NCBI RefSeq assembly: GCF_003309065.1
Contig: NZ_POAF01000006.1
Coordinates: 186,001-250,000, forward strand
Direction: 5' to 3'
Origin: Glutamicibacter soli
Lineage (GTDB): Bacteria > Actinomycetota > Actinomycetes > Actinomycetales > Micrococcaceae
DNA length: 64,000 nucleotides
Shown: positions 42,770 to 49,825 of the stretch, in pieces
How the letters are laid out: the number at the start of each line of letters is the position of its first letter
Position numbering within the stretch: the stretch's first letter is position 1
Position numbers and translations under genes: made by a program
The notes under the pieces: generated by a model
The model's input: only the letters and a program-made list of their open reading frames with translations
What the model was told of the DNA's origin: nothing
Database searches by the model: none

Positions 42770-43894
42770 ATGGACTTGAAACAATCCCTGCTCGCCGGGC
42801 GCCGCGGCCGCCGGCTGCTCAGCAGTATCGTGCTGTCCGGGACCGCCCCCGAGGCGCAACACCTGATGCGTTCGGTGTTCGACGCGTCCTTCGAATTGGC
42901 GCAGCAACGAGGCGACGGGGTTGTGCGCTTCACCATGGCCGAGGAAAGTGCAGGTGCAGAGCCGCAGGAATCCGCCGCGGATGAAACGGCGCCATCGATT
43001 GCCCAGATTGCGCAGATGCTCCGCACCGTGCCCCTGCCCGAAGCGATGCCCGAGCTGATTCGCTCAGCGCTGGCGGACAGCGTCGATTGGGCCATGTACT
43101 GGCAGCCTCCGGATGCCGAGGACACCTTGTTCGGCGACCCCCGACTCGTTCAAGCACTGGAGCGGGTAGCAGAGCATGTCGCGTCAACCGGCATCATCCA
43201 GAGCTGGATGGGCGCATCCACGCAGGCGAACCAGTGGATGATCACCTGGACGGGCGAAAGCGCCGAAGGCCAGTGGGAACCGGGCCTTGAACCTGCGCAA
43301 TCCCAGCTGAAGGCGTGGAACCTCGATCTCGCGGAGAAAGAACGCGCCAGCAAGGCAGACCTGGGGGAAAAGATGGACCAGCTGGCCAGCGGGCACTGGT
43401 GGTCGAATCCGCCGGGCGGGCTGTACCGCAGCTTCGGAACCTTCGAGCTTGAAGAGCCCATCGGCCTGGCTTGTGTGGAGGACGGCATGGGATGGAGCTC
43501 GGCGCTGGTGCGGCGCCTGCAGATCGAATGCCGGAAGCCGGTATTCCACATCACCGAGCCAAGGCACTGGGCCGATTTGTGCCGCCGCTACCCGCTGGAA
43601 GTCAGCGCAACGATGCGGCGCAACTGGTTTGAAACGACCGGGCGCGACGGGCTCTGGGTCCAGCCGGACTGGCAGGCCGTGGCCGAGGACTACGACGGGG
43701 TGCATCTGGGCCTTGGCGCCTATCTGGCCGGAGCGGGGGAGATCATCGCGGTGGATGCCCGGCGCGCCAGCGTCATCGCCGGATGGAACCCCGATGAGAC
43801 CTACTGGTTCACCGATGCCGTGCAACCGGTGGACGAGGTGCGTACGTGGGGAATCAGTGATGCGGGTGGGCGCGATGTTTGGTTGCGAAGATAG
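42770..43894 (+). CDS. conserved hypothetical protein
   Basis: A 374-residue protein I cannot assign. The N-terminal half is helical with an acidic, Ala-rich stretch (ESAGAEPQESAADETAPSIA); the C-terminal third is Trp-rich (WFETTGRDGLWVQPDWQAVA, YDGVHLGLGAYLAGAGEIIA and AGWNPDETYWF). No signal peptide or TM segment. AAGGGAA 5 bp before ATG 42770 fixes the start; a GTG 15 bp earlier is less likely. Normal chromosomal composition. Confidence 0.75.
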   Translation: MDLKQSLLAGRRGRRLLSSIVLSGTAPEAQHLMRSVFDASFELAQQRGDGVVRFTMAEESAGAEPQESAADETAPSIAQIAQMLRTVPLPEAMPELIRSALADSVDWAMYWQPPDAEDTLFGDPRLVQALERVAEHVASTGIIQSWMGASTQANQWMITWTGESAEGQWEPGLEPAQSQLKAWNLDLAEKERASKADLGEKMDQLASGHWWSNPPGGLYRSFGTFELEEPIGLACVEDGMGWSSALVRRLQIECRKPVFHITEPRHWADLCRRYPLEVSATMRRNWFETTGRDGLWVQPDWQAVAEDYDGVHLGLGAYLAGAGEIIAVDARRASVIAGWNPDETYWFTDAVQPVDEVRTWGISDAGGRDVWLRR

Positions 43895-44024
43895 CCTTTG
43901 CGGTGCGCATGGACCCGGCATTCAGGACACTCCAGCGGGACGGTCCGCACTCGCGCAGCTCCAAGCTGTTCGGGTGCAAGCCGCCCCGCAGATTTTTTAG
44001 CGCCAATGCGCGACATCGCGGCGG
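43895..44024. other. short convergent intergenic region
   Basis: About 130 bp between convergent genes. No convincing terminator stem; a small CGCGA-CA-TCGCG palindrome and ATTTTTTAG tract are the only structures. Base composition changes here from GC-rich chromosome to the AT-richer 44-48 kb block. Confidence 0.5.
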
Positions 44025-44801
44025 CTAATGCGGTTCGGCGCGCCGCATGCGGATGAATCCCACCGCAAACGGCAGGAGAACCCATAGGGCAAATGAGGAC
44101 AACGCAGTGCCCATACTTCCGTCGCCGATCAAGGAATTGGACATCGAGGCGGTTTGCAGGAAAGGTCCGATGCCACCGGGCAGCAACAACAGCAGATTGT
44201 CGATGAGCAGCACTTGGATGATCACTATCACCACCGAAAGCGGCGTCGACAGCAACGCGGAGCCCAATGCCGCACCGCTCAGCGAACCGGCAAACGACAA
44301 CACAATTAGCATGCCGAGGACCTCCAGCGAACCTTGGGCAGTCCAGGCCATCCCAAAGGCGCTGGCCAGCCCGAAACTAACTGCCAGGCCGGTCGCGATG
44401 AACGCCGCGCAAAGAGCGACGCCGATGAGCACGGAGGTCACCAGTTTCGCCAGGAAAACACGGTGGCGACGTGGTTCCAACGCCAGAATCATCAGTATGT
44501 CCCGATGCTGCCAATCCATCGTATAGACCAGAATTCCAAGAATTGGGGTTCCCAAGGCCGCACATACGGTAAACGCCATCATGATGACTGAGAAGGACAA
44601 CTCGGCTTCCTCCTGGGCAATTAGCACCCAGCACACTCCGAAGGACAGCAAGAGCCCAAGCCCAAGCATGCTCCACAGCACTGACTGCCCGGAACGAACC
44701 GTTGTCAGTTTCCGAAATTCCAGCCCCACCAAGCGGCCCAGTGTGGGCCGGGATCCAACAAGCGGTTGCCGTTCTGGTGTATCAGTGGTTTTCATAGTCA
44801 A
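44025..44801 (-). CDS. ABC-2 type permease
   Basis: A 258-residue membrane protein with six TM segments. After a ~35-residue cytosolic start (LVGLEFRKLTTVRSGQS), the EFRK motif and overall plan match the permeases of bacteriocin/lantibiotic immunity and export ABC systems (BcrB/LanE-type). It overlaps the ATPase gene by 4 bp and is the last gene of the operon that begins with the Trp-rich secreted peptide. Likely role: export of, or self-protection against, that peptide. Confidence 0.83.
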   Translation of the reverse strand: MTMKTTDTPERQPLVGSRPTLGRLVGLEFRKLTTVRSGQSVLWSMLGLGLLLSFGVCWVLIAQEEAELSFSVIMMAFTVCAALGTPILGILVYTMDWQHRDILMILALEPRRHRVFLAKLVTSVLIGVALCAAFIATGLAVSFGLASAFGMAWTAQGSLEVLGMLIVLSFAGSLSGAALGSALLSTPLSVVIVIIQVLLIDNLLLLLPGGIGPFLQTASMSNSLIGDGSMGTALSSFALWVLLPFAVGFIRMRRAEPH

Positions 44802-45709
44802 AGTACTTCCGTCCGGTGAACACTGTATTCACCCTGTGTAAGGCGCAGGTAGGCTTCCTCCAGCTGGTGCTCCTGTTGCGATCCCAGCGAGGTGATCAGT
44901 ATTCTGTGCTCCATGGCAATCTGCGCCACCTGTCGATTGCTGGCCTGGACCTTGAGCCAACCAGGGACGGCATGGTCCGAGACGGCAAATCCATGAGCCA
45001 GCAGCAACTTGGCGAGTTTCTCCGGCTCGTCGGCTTCGACGCTGACTTGTGAATCCGGGTTGCTGAGATCCGACAGCGTGGATTCCGTCGCGACGCTGCC
45101 GCGGTCGATGATGACCACGCGATGAGCGTAGGATTGCAGCTCCTGCAGGAGATGGCTGGAAACCAAAACGCTTCCCCCGTCCTGGGCGAACCCTGTCAAC
45201 AAGCCGCGCAGCCAGCTGATGGCTTCGATGTCCAGCCCGTTGACGGGCTCATCCAGGATCAGGCACCGAGGACGCCCCAGGATTGCAATTCCAAGCCCGA
45301 CGCGCTGGCGCATCCCGAGAGAGAGGGACTTGAATCGTCGTTTGGCAACAGATTCCAATCCCATTTGCTCAATAACTTCGTCGCGGCGGCTGTTGCTGAT
45401 CCCGAGCATGCCTGCTGCAAGACTGAAGCTGTCGCGAACATTTCGTCCTGGATGCCGAGCGGCTGCGTCCAGCAGCGAACCGACTGCCGCTCCCGGGTTC
45501 GGCAGGTCGGAATACCTGACCCCGTCGTAAAGAATGGAGCCTGAATCGGGGGTGCCCAGACCCAGCACCATTCGCATCAGCGTAGATTTTCCGGAACCGT
45601 TAGGGCCCAAAAGGCCGGTGATTTGTCCTGCAGGTATCGAGCACGATATCTCCTTGAGGATATGCGCCTTCCCGTAATGCTTGGATACCGAAGAAACTTG
45701 GATATGCAT
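44798..45709 (-). CDS. ABC transporter ATP-binding protein (BcrA-type)
   Basis: A 303-residue ATPase. Walker A GPNGSGKST, signature LSLGMRQRVGLGIA, Walker B RCLILDEPVNGLD, H-loop VSSHLLQE. The ~75-residue C-terminal extension after the ATPase core is typical of BcrA/CcmA-type multidrug and bacteriocin ABC systems. Its neighbours on the same strand are 2 bp (upstream membrane protein) and a 4-bp overlap (permease), so the operon is translationally tight. Confidence 0.9.
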   Translation of the reverse strand: MHIQVSSVSKHYGKAHILKEISCSIPAGQITGLLGPNGSGKSTLMRMVLGLGTPDSGSILYDGVRYSDLPNPGAAVGSLLDAAARHPGRNVRDSFSLAAGMLGISNSRRDEVIEQMGLESVAKRRFKSLSLGMRQRVGLGIAILGRPRCLILDEPVNGLDIEAISWLRGLLTGFAQDGGSVLVSSHLLQELQSYAHRVVIIDRGSVATESTLSDLSNPDSQVSVEADEPEKLAKLLLAHGFAVSDHAVPGWLKVQASNRQVAQIAMEHRILITSLGSQQEHQLEEAYLRLTQGEYSVHRTEVL

Positions 45710-45711
45710 GC

Positions 45712-46101
45712 TTATTCAACGCCCTTTGGGATTCGATGATCTACCATTGCGCCAATGATCGAGCCGATGAAAGCTATGGCCAGCGCGCCGACGAGGGTCA
45801 GAACGCTGATCAGCGGGTTGGACTCCCCGGCTGTAGCAAACGAGGTAACCACCCGGCCGAGGACCACTAGTACGGCGACGGCAACAGCAACGGTGATGAT
45901 CCAAAAACCCTTCGATGTGGCTTTCCCCTTGGTGAACGTTTCGGCGAAACTTTTCTCCGGACCGAAAAGTTCCAATGGGGTGCTTTGAGCCGCCTCGGAT
46001 TCCGCGCGGACTTCCCGGAGGGTTTGTGCGACGACGGACTCCGGCATGCGGCGCCAGCGAAGCTGATAGGCCAGGTTCTTGAAGTATTCGTCGTTCATCA
46101 T
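45712..46101 (-). CDS. small protein with PadR-associated helical domain and two TM segments
   Basis: A 129-residue protein. The first ~55 residues are a charged helical bundle (YFKNLAYQLRWRRMPESVVA, then LREVRAESE) of the type commonly encoded beside PadR regulators and ABC transporters (HAAS/DUF1700-like). Two hydrophobic segments follow (about 68-90 and 97-120). It probably links regulator and transporter, as in other PadR-HAAS-ABC cassettes. It lies one base after padR. Confidence 0.68.
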   Translation of the reverse strand: MMNDEYFKNLAYQLRWRRMPESVVAQTLREVRAESEAAQSTPLELFGPEKSFAETFTKGKATSKGFWIITVAVAVAVLVVLGRVVTSFATAGESNPLISVLTLVGALAIAFIGSIIGAMVDHRIPKGVE

Positions 46102-46102
46102 G

Positions 46103-46447
46103 TCAGTGCTTCTCTTCGTCTAGTAATTGATTGGTGACCGCAGTGAACTCACGCCACATTTTGGTCTCCGTTTTCAGAGCAACAAGGCCGGCGGCGGTGA
46201 TTCGATATGTCTTGCGGCTTGGGCCGTGCTCCCCTTCTACCCATTCAGTCTCGACCAATTCGTCGTCGACGAGGCGTCGGAGGAGCGGATACAGGGTTCC
46301 TCCGCCAACATTCCCGAGGCCGTAGCCCGCCAACAATCCGATAACTTCATGCCCGTACGTTCCGCTGTGGCGATGGATGGTCCTCAGCACACATAGCGTC
46401 AAGGAAGCCTTGAGCCACCCGCTGGGCCATTTCTCCGCTTGATTCAT
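46103..46447 (-). CDS. PadR-family transcriptional regulator
   Basis: A 114-residue winged-helix repressor: LKASLTLCVLRTIHRHSGTY, YGHEVIGLLAGYGLGNVGGG-T-L-YPLLRRL and the wing SRKTYRITAAG. The start at 46447 is two bases past the CPBP gene stop. A TAGATCG-N5-CGATCTA palindrome immediately before it may be its operator. PadR proteins respond to toxic compounds and control ABC exporters; the inducer here may be the operon's own peptide or a cell-wall stress signal. Confidence 0.88.
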   Translation of the reverse strand: MNQAEKWPSGWLKASLTLCVLRTIHRHSGTYGHEVIGLLAGYGLGNVGGGTLYPLLRRLVDDELVETEWVEGEHGPSRKTYRITAAGLVALKTETKMWREFTAVTNQLLDEEKH

Positions 46448-46449
46448 AA

Positions 46450-47127
46450 CTAGATCGTAATCCGATCTACAAAGGAAGTCAATGAAGGTCGCTTTGCGTT
46501 GCCAAGGAGCAGTAGCCAGCTGACCGCAAGGACCAGCGCAATATCCATGCCGAGAATCACGGGACCTACCAACAACTCGCTGGCTGTTTCCGAAAGGGAT
46601 ATAACCATGAGATTGGCGATCAAGTGAGTGGCTGCAGAGGCAATCCATGAGCCAGTCAGCGCACATATGGCGAATGCCGCCAAGGAAAACAATGCTCGAT
46701 CAGCAACTAGCCAGGGGTTGCTGATCGGGTGGGCTAGGCAGAATCCAACAGTCGCTGCAGCTGGGATCATCCATCGATGGCGTGGACGAAGATGCTTGCG
46801 CATCCTCCAGGGAAAGTACCTGAAGGCAAGCTCTTCGGCACATGAGGCGAGGGCCAGCCCGATGAGCACTGCGGGAGACGTCCACTGGGCGACTCCCGCG
46901 ATCAAGGCGAATAGGACGGCGACCACGCCTATGAATTTTCCGGTAGACGGGCTTCCGGCTTCTGGATATTTTTCAGGGTTGTTGCAGATCAGGTAGGCGG
47001 CCGTGGCCGCGGTTGCCATAACGAGCGCGCCAAACCATTCGCTCGCCACGAGGTGATCCCATGCTAGCGCCAGGCTAGCGAGAGTTAGCATGGCGCTGAT
47101 GGCCACATATGCAAGAAGTCTTGTCAT
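46450..47127 (-). CDS. CPBP (Abi/CAAX-like) intramembrane protease
   Basis: A 225-residue protein with about seven or eight TM segments. The CPBP catalytic motifs are all present: E-E-L-A-F-R in LASCAEELAFRYFPWR, F-C-L-A-H in TVGFCLAHPISN, and H-L-I-A-N. Such proteins are known immunity or processing factors in class II bacteriocin loci. It is the second gene of the operon, 55 bp after the Trp-rich peptide gene and separated from it by a stem-loop, so it is expected to be expressed at lower level than the peptide. Confidence 0.88.
   Translation of the reverse strand: MTRLLAYVAISAMLTLASLALAWDHLVASEWFGALVMATAATAAYLICNNPEKYPEAGSPSTGKFIGVVAVLFALIAGVAQWTSPAVLIGLALASCAEELAFRYFPWRMRKHLRPRHRWMIPAAATVGFCLAHPISNPWLVADRALFSLAAFAICALTGSWIASAATHLIANLMVISLSETASELLVGPVILGMDIALVLAVSWLLLLGNAKRPSLTSFVDRITI
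46451..46469 (-). promoter_or_regulatory. palindrome at the CPBP/padR junction
   Basis: TAGATCG-TAATC-CGATCTA lies in the last codons of the CPBP gene and ends four bases before the padR ATG. Position and symmetry suit a PadR autoregulatory site, possibly with an internal promoter, but overlap with coding sequence means it could be chance. Confidence 0.45.
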
Positions 47128-47145
47128 TTCGAATTGGGTTCTACA

Positions 47146-47174
47146 GGGTCGCCCGCGTTGCTCGCGGGCGACCC
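47146..47174 (-). terminator. attenuating stem-loop between peptide and CPBP genes
   Basis: GGGTCGCCCGC pairs perfectly with GCGGGCGACCC around a 7-nt loop, 8 bp after the peptide stop codon and 18 bp before the CPBP start. No long T-run follows, so it is likely a partial terminator or 3'-stabiliser giving high peptide and lower downstream expression. Confidence 0.7.
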
Positions 47175-47182
47175 GCTAGATG

Positions 47183-47647
47183 CTAGAAGAAGTAGTGCCA
47201 GAGAGCGTCGAAGAGCTCCCAGAGGCCACCCGAGGCAACGAAGTCGATTCCCCAGCGGATCCACGAAGCGAGGCTATTCCACCATTTCTTAAACGCGTTC
47301 CATCCTTTTTTGACGGCGGACTTCATGCTGTTCCAGATTTGAGGAGCATTTTTCTTGATCCAGTCAATGACTGGCTTGATGCTGATTCTCTTCTGCGCGT
47401 CGGAGGCCGAAGCTGTTCCGAGATCCGGGGAGGCGACGCTGCGCGTGCCGCTATCCGCAGCAATGGATCCGGACGATACGGTGCTCGCCGACGATGCGAC
47501 AGTTTGGACGGACGAGATTGAGGGCTGGGCAATGGCGCTAGCGGCTCCGGTAACTGGCGCAAACAGCAGGGCGCCACAGAGTGCCGCAGCCAGGGTGCGA
47601 CGCTTGATCGGATTGGCCGATGGCGTCGTCTTTCGAGCTTGACTCAT
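47183..47647 (-). CDS. secreted precursor with Trp/Lys-rich C-terminus (candidate bacteriocin)
   Basis: A 154-residue product with three zones. Residues 1-40 are a Sec-type signal (NPIKRRTLAAALCGALLFAP, cleavage near AxA at 36-38). Residues 41-88 are a low-complexity Ser/Ala/Thr/Val stretch. Residues 89-154 are a cationic amphipathic segment with nine Trp (96, 105, 116, 122, 123, 129, 132, 143, 150) and eight Lys, ending GLWELFDALWHYFF. This resembles Trp/Lys-rich aureocin A53-like bacteriocins or long-pro-region bacteriocins such as closticin, but I recognise no family. AAAGGAAC precedes ATG 47647. It heads an operon with CPBP, PadR and ABC genes, which strongly supports an antimicrobial or membrane-active role. 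Lower GC than the chromosome. Confidence 0.72.
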   Translation of the reverse strand: MSQARKTTPSANPIKRRTLAAALCGALLFAPVTGAASAIAQPSISSVQTVASSASTVSSGSIAADSGTRSVASPDLGTASASDAQKRISIKPVIDWIKKNAPQIWNSMKSAVKKGWNAFKKWWNSLASWIRWGIDFVASGGLWELFDALWHYFF

Positions 47648-47718
47648 TTCGAGTTCCTTTGTCTCTCTTGTGAATGATGATGGTCCTGCAGGATCCGAGA
47701 CTAATGTATATAAATCCA

Positions 47719-47739
47719 TCGCATTTATGTCCAATGCGA
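47719..47739 (-). promoter_or_regulatory. inverted repeat in the promoter of the peptide operon
   Basis: TCGCATT-N7-AATGCGA lies 72 bp before the peptide start and just upstream (in the leftward sense) of the AT-rich TTTATATACATT that could be the -10 region. This is a good position for an operator; the binding protein may be PadR or another regulator. Confidence 0.5.
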
Positions 47740-48309
47740 CAAAATGTTAAGGCAAGCGTGGTGCGTTTGGATATCCTGTAGCGGTTTGGCGGCAGAGTCA
47801 TGTTATATTGCCGTAAGTTGACTAAACCCCAATTCATTCACGCTAAGTTATCAAGTATTAGCAAGCAAGATGACCTATTTTTGTCTTGAGATCATTCTGA
47901 ATGCTTGTAGATGCGGTGCGTGTTTGGCCCCTGTTCGGCCGCCTGTTGCATCTGGGGGATTGACGCAGTTCGCGGTTGGCGACACAAAACACTATCTGTT
48001 AGTGTTTTGAACTGCTTTCTGATGGGTTGCGCAGTCCGTCCGTTCGGGCGCGGCCTAGCCGCACTTCCGAAAAAGGTATTTAAGGTCGGAACTTGCTTTT
48101 GCCTGTGCGGCAACAGATGCGTACGCGACAGCCTTGTGGCTTCCGTCAGATCGTTCGCCGACAGGCAATGAATGAGTAGCAGATGACCCTGTCGATTCGA
48201 AACGTGGCCCGTGCGCGGCACGCGATGGCGGTTGCAGAAGCAACTCGCGCGGTGCCGTGGCCTCAAAGATTTTCAGCGTTGGTTCGAATGCCAGGTGTAA
48301 TAGCGCCAA
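47740..48309. other. gene-free region upstream of the peptide operon
   Basis: About 570 bp with no ORF I accept. It includes AAAACACTA-TCTGT-TAGTGTTTT (47986-48008), a terminator-like hairpin with T-tracts on both strands, and mixed composition, AT-rich on the left and GC-rich on the right. It looks like decayed mobile DNA joining the operon to the transposase remnant. Confidence 0.5.
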
Positions 48310-48612
48310 AGTTAAAGGTGCGCTGGGTGCCGAACGACAACGGGCTGTTCCGCCGGCCCCACGCATTCACGGACGCGGGGGCCAGCGAAGAAGCATCGGC
48401 ATTTGCGTCTGTGCCGGCCGCAGACCAAGAGCAAGGTGCAGCGGTTCAACCGGACGATGCTGGAGCAGTGGGCGTACGCGATCCGGTACCGCGCGGTGGC
48501 TGAGCCGGTTGCTGCTTTGCAGGAGTGGCTAGGTTATGAGAACTACCGTCGAGGGCAAGCTTCGCTGAAGGCCCGAGTACCGACCGACAGTGTTCTCAAC
48601 CTTGGCAACACA
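48310..48612 (+). pseudogene. remnant of an IS481/IS3-type transposase (C-terminal part)
   Basis: Two frames together read like the end of an rve-fold transposase: first VRWVPNDNGLFRRPHAFTDA (the D-N-G region), then after a frameshift near 48385 RPQTKSKVQRFNRTMLEQWA, AYAIRYRAVAEPVAALQEWL, GYENYRRGQASLKARVPTDS. The canonical T-N-G-K-x-E-R-F has become T-K-S-K-V-Q-R-F, and the first ~200 residues and both inverted repeats are missing. It is decayed and not functional. It ends within a few bases of the pcaC stop codon, marking an old insertion at the edge of the pca cluster. Confidence 0.75.
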
Positions 48613-48613
48613 G

Positions 48614-49012
48614 CTAGGAGGCCTCGTACTCGGCCAAAACTTTCTTGCCGATCTTGAACGCGACGTTGGCCGCGGGCACCGAGCAGTAGATGGCGCTCTG
48701 GAGGAAAACTTCCTTGATTTCATCAGGGGTCATGCCGTTGCGCAGGGCCGCATGCACGTGCATTTCCAGCTCCTCCCAGTAGCCGCCGGCGATCATGGCG
48801 GTCAGGGTGATGGCGCTGCGGGTGGTGCGCGGCAGGCCGTCGCGGGTCCAGATGGTGCCCCAGGCGTAGCGGGTGATCATCTCCTGGAACTCGTCGGTGA
48901 AGTCGTTCGAGGTGCTGGTGGCGCGGTCGACGTGCTCGCCGCCGAGCACTTCGCGGCGCACCACCATGCCGGCGTCGTAGGTGTCGCCGGGCAGGCGCTG
49001 GGAGTCAGTCAT
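48614..49012 (-). CDS. pcaC: 4-carboxymuconolactone decarboxylase
   Basis: A 132-residue enzyme making 3-oxoadipate enol-lactone. Motifs are YDAGMVVRREVLGGEHVDRA, ITRYAWGTIWTRDGLPRTTR and YCSVPAANVAFKIG; GMTPDEIKEVFLQ is the family helix. Length is standard. In many actinobacteria PcaC is fused to PcaD as PcaL; here it is a separate gene 15 bp downstream of pcaD. It is the last pca gene on this strand, next to a transposase remnant. Confidence 0.95.
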   Translation of the reverse strand: MTDSQRLPGDTYDAGMVVRREVLGGEHVDRATSTSNDFTDEFQEMITRYAWGTIWTRDGLPRTTRSAITLTAMIAGGYWEELEMHVHAALRNGMTPDEIKEVFLQSAIYCSVPAANVAFKIGKKVLAEYEAS

Positions 49013-49027
49013 GTAGCTAGGCCTTTG

Positions 49028-49825
49028 CTAGTTGGCGGTGAAGAAGTTGATCAGCTCTCGTGCGGTCGCGGCCGGGTCCTCGGCCGGGGCCAGATGGGCC
49101 ACGGTGTCGATGACGGCGAAGGCTCCCTTCGGGGCGTGCTCGGCGATGAACTGCGCGTCGCTTGGCGGGCAGACCTGGTCGTGGGCGCCGTTCAGGCCCA
49201 GGATCGGATCGGTCATGGCCGCCAGCTGCTCGCGCAGGTCGAACCCGGCCAGCGCACCGCAGACGTGGGCGTAGGAGAAGCGGTCGGCATCCTGCAGGTT
49301 GTGCAGCAGGTTGGTGGAGGTGACCGCGTCCTTCTCGATGAAGCCGGGGGCGAACCAGCGCTGCGCGGAGCCGACCACCATGGTCGGGGTGCCGGCCTGG
49401 GCGGCCAGTTCGGCGCGTTCGGTCCAGGCTTCCGGGGTGCCGATCTTCGCCGCGGAGCACACCACGGACAGAGCCTTGAAAACGCCTGCATGGTCGTTGG
49501 CCAGCTGCAGGGCGATGGCCCCGCCCACCGAGACGCCGGCGTAGTACAGCGCCGCGTCCTGTCCGATGACGCCGTCGCCGCGCAGCGCGTCGATGGCGTC
49601 CATGACGCCCTGGGCGAGCTGCGCCATGGTGAACGGTTCGGTGGACGGCTTGCTTTCGCCGTGGCCGGGCAGGTCCCAGGCGATGAGCTGGAAGTGGTCC
49701 TTGAGGAAAGGCGCGGCCGGCCCCCATAGGTGCAGCGAGGAGGTGCCCAGCGAGGGGCCCAGGATCAGCGTCGGCAGCGAGGTATCGAGGTTCAGCAGCG
49801 AGGGGGTTAGTTGTGGGACAGCCAT
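49028..49825 (-). CDS. pcaD: 3-oxoadipate enol-lactonase
   Basis: A 265-residue alpha/beta hydrolase converting the enol-lactone to beta-ketoadipate. The nucleophile elbow is GVSVGGAIAL, the acid is in NGAHDQVC, the His is in TVAHLAPAE. It overlaps the end of pcaB by 19 bp, so translation is coupled; pcaC follows after 15 bp. ATG 49825 is where the conserved N-terminus MAVPQLTPSLLNLD begins. Confidence 0.93.
   Translation of the reverse strand: MAVPQLTPSLLNLDTSLPTLILGPSLGTSSLHLWGPAAPFLKDHFQLIAWDLPGHGESKPSTEPFTMAQLAQGVMDAIDALRGDGVIGQDAALYYAGVSVGGAIALQLANDHAGVFKALSVVCSAAKIGTPEAWTERAELAAQAGTPTMVVGSAQRWFAPGFIEKDAVTSTNLLHNLQDADRFSYAHVCGALAGFDLREQLAAMTDPILGLNGAHDQVCPPSDAQFIAEHAPKGAFAVIDTVAHLAPAEDPAATARELINFFTAN

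Noticed and set aside
47892-48366. Overlapping small ORFs between the peptide operon and the transposase remnant
   Set aside because: They overlap on both strands, have no start signals and give Arg/Pro-rich sequence; only the transposase fragment downstream is recognisable.
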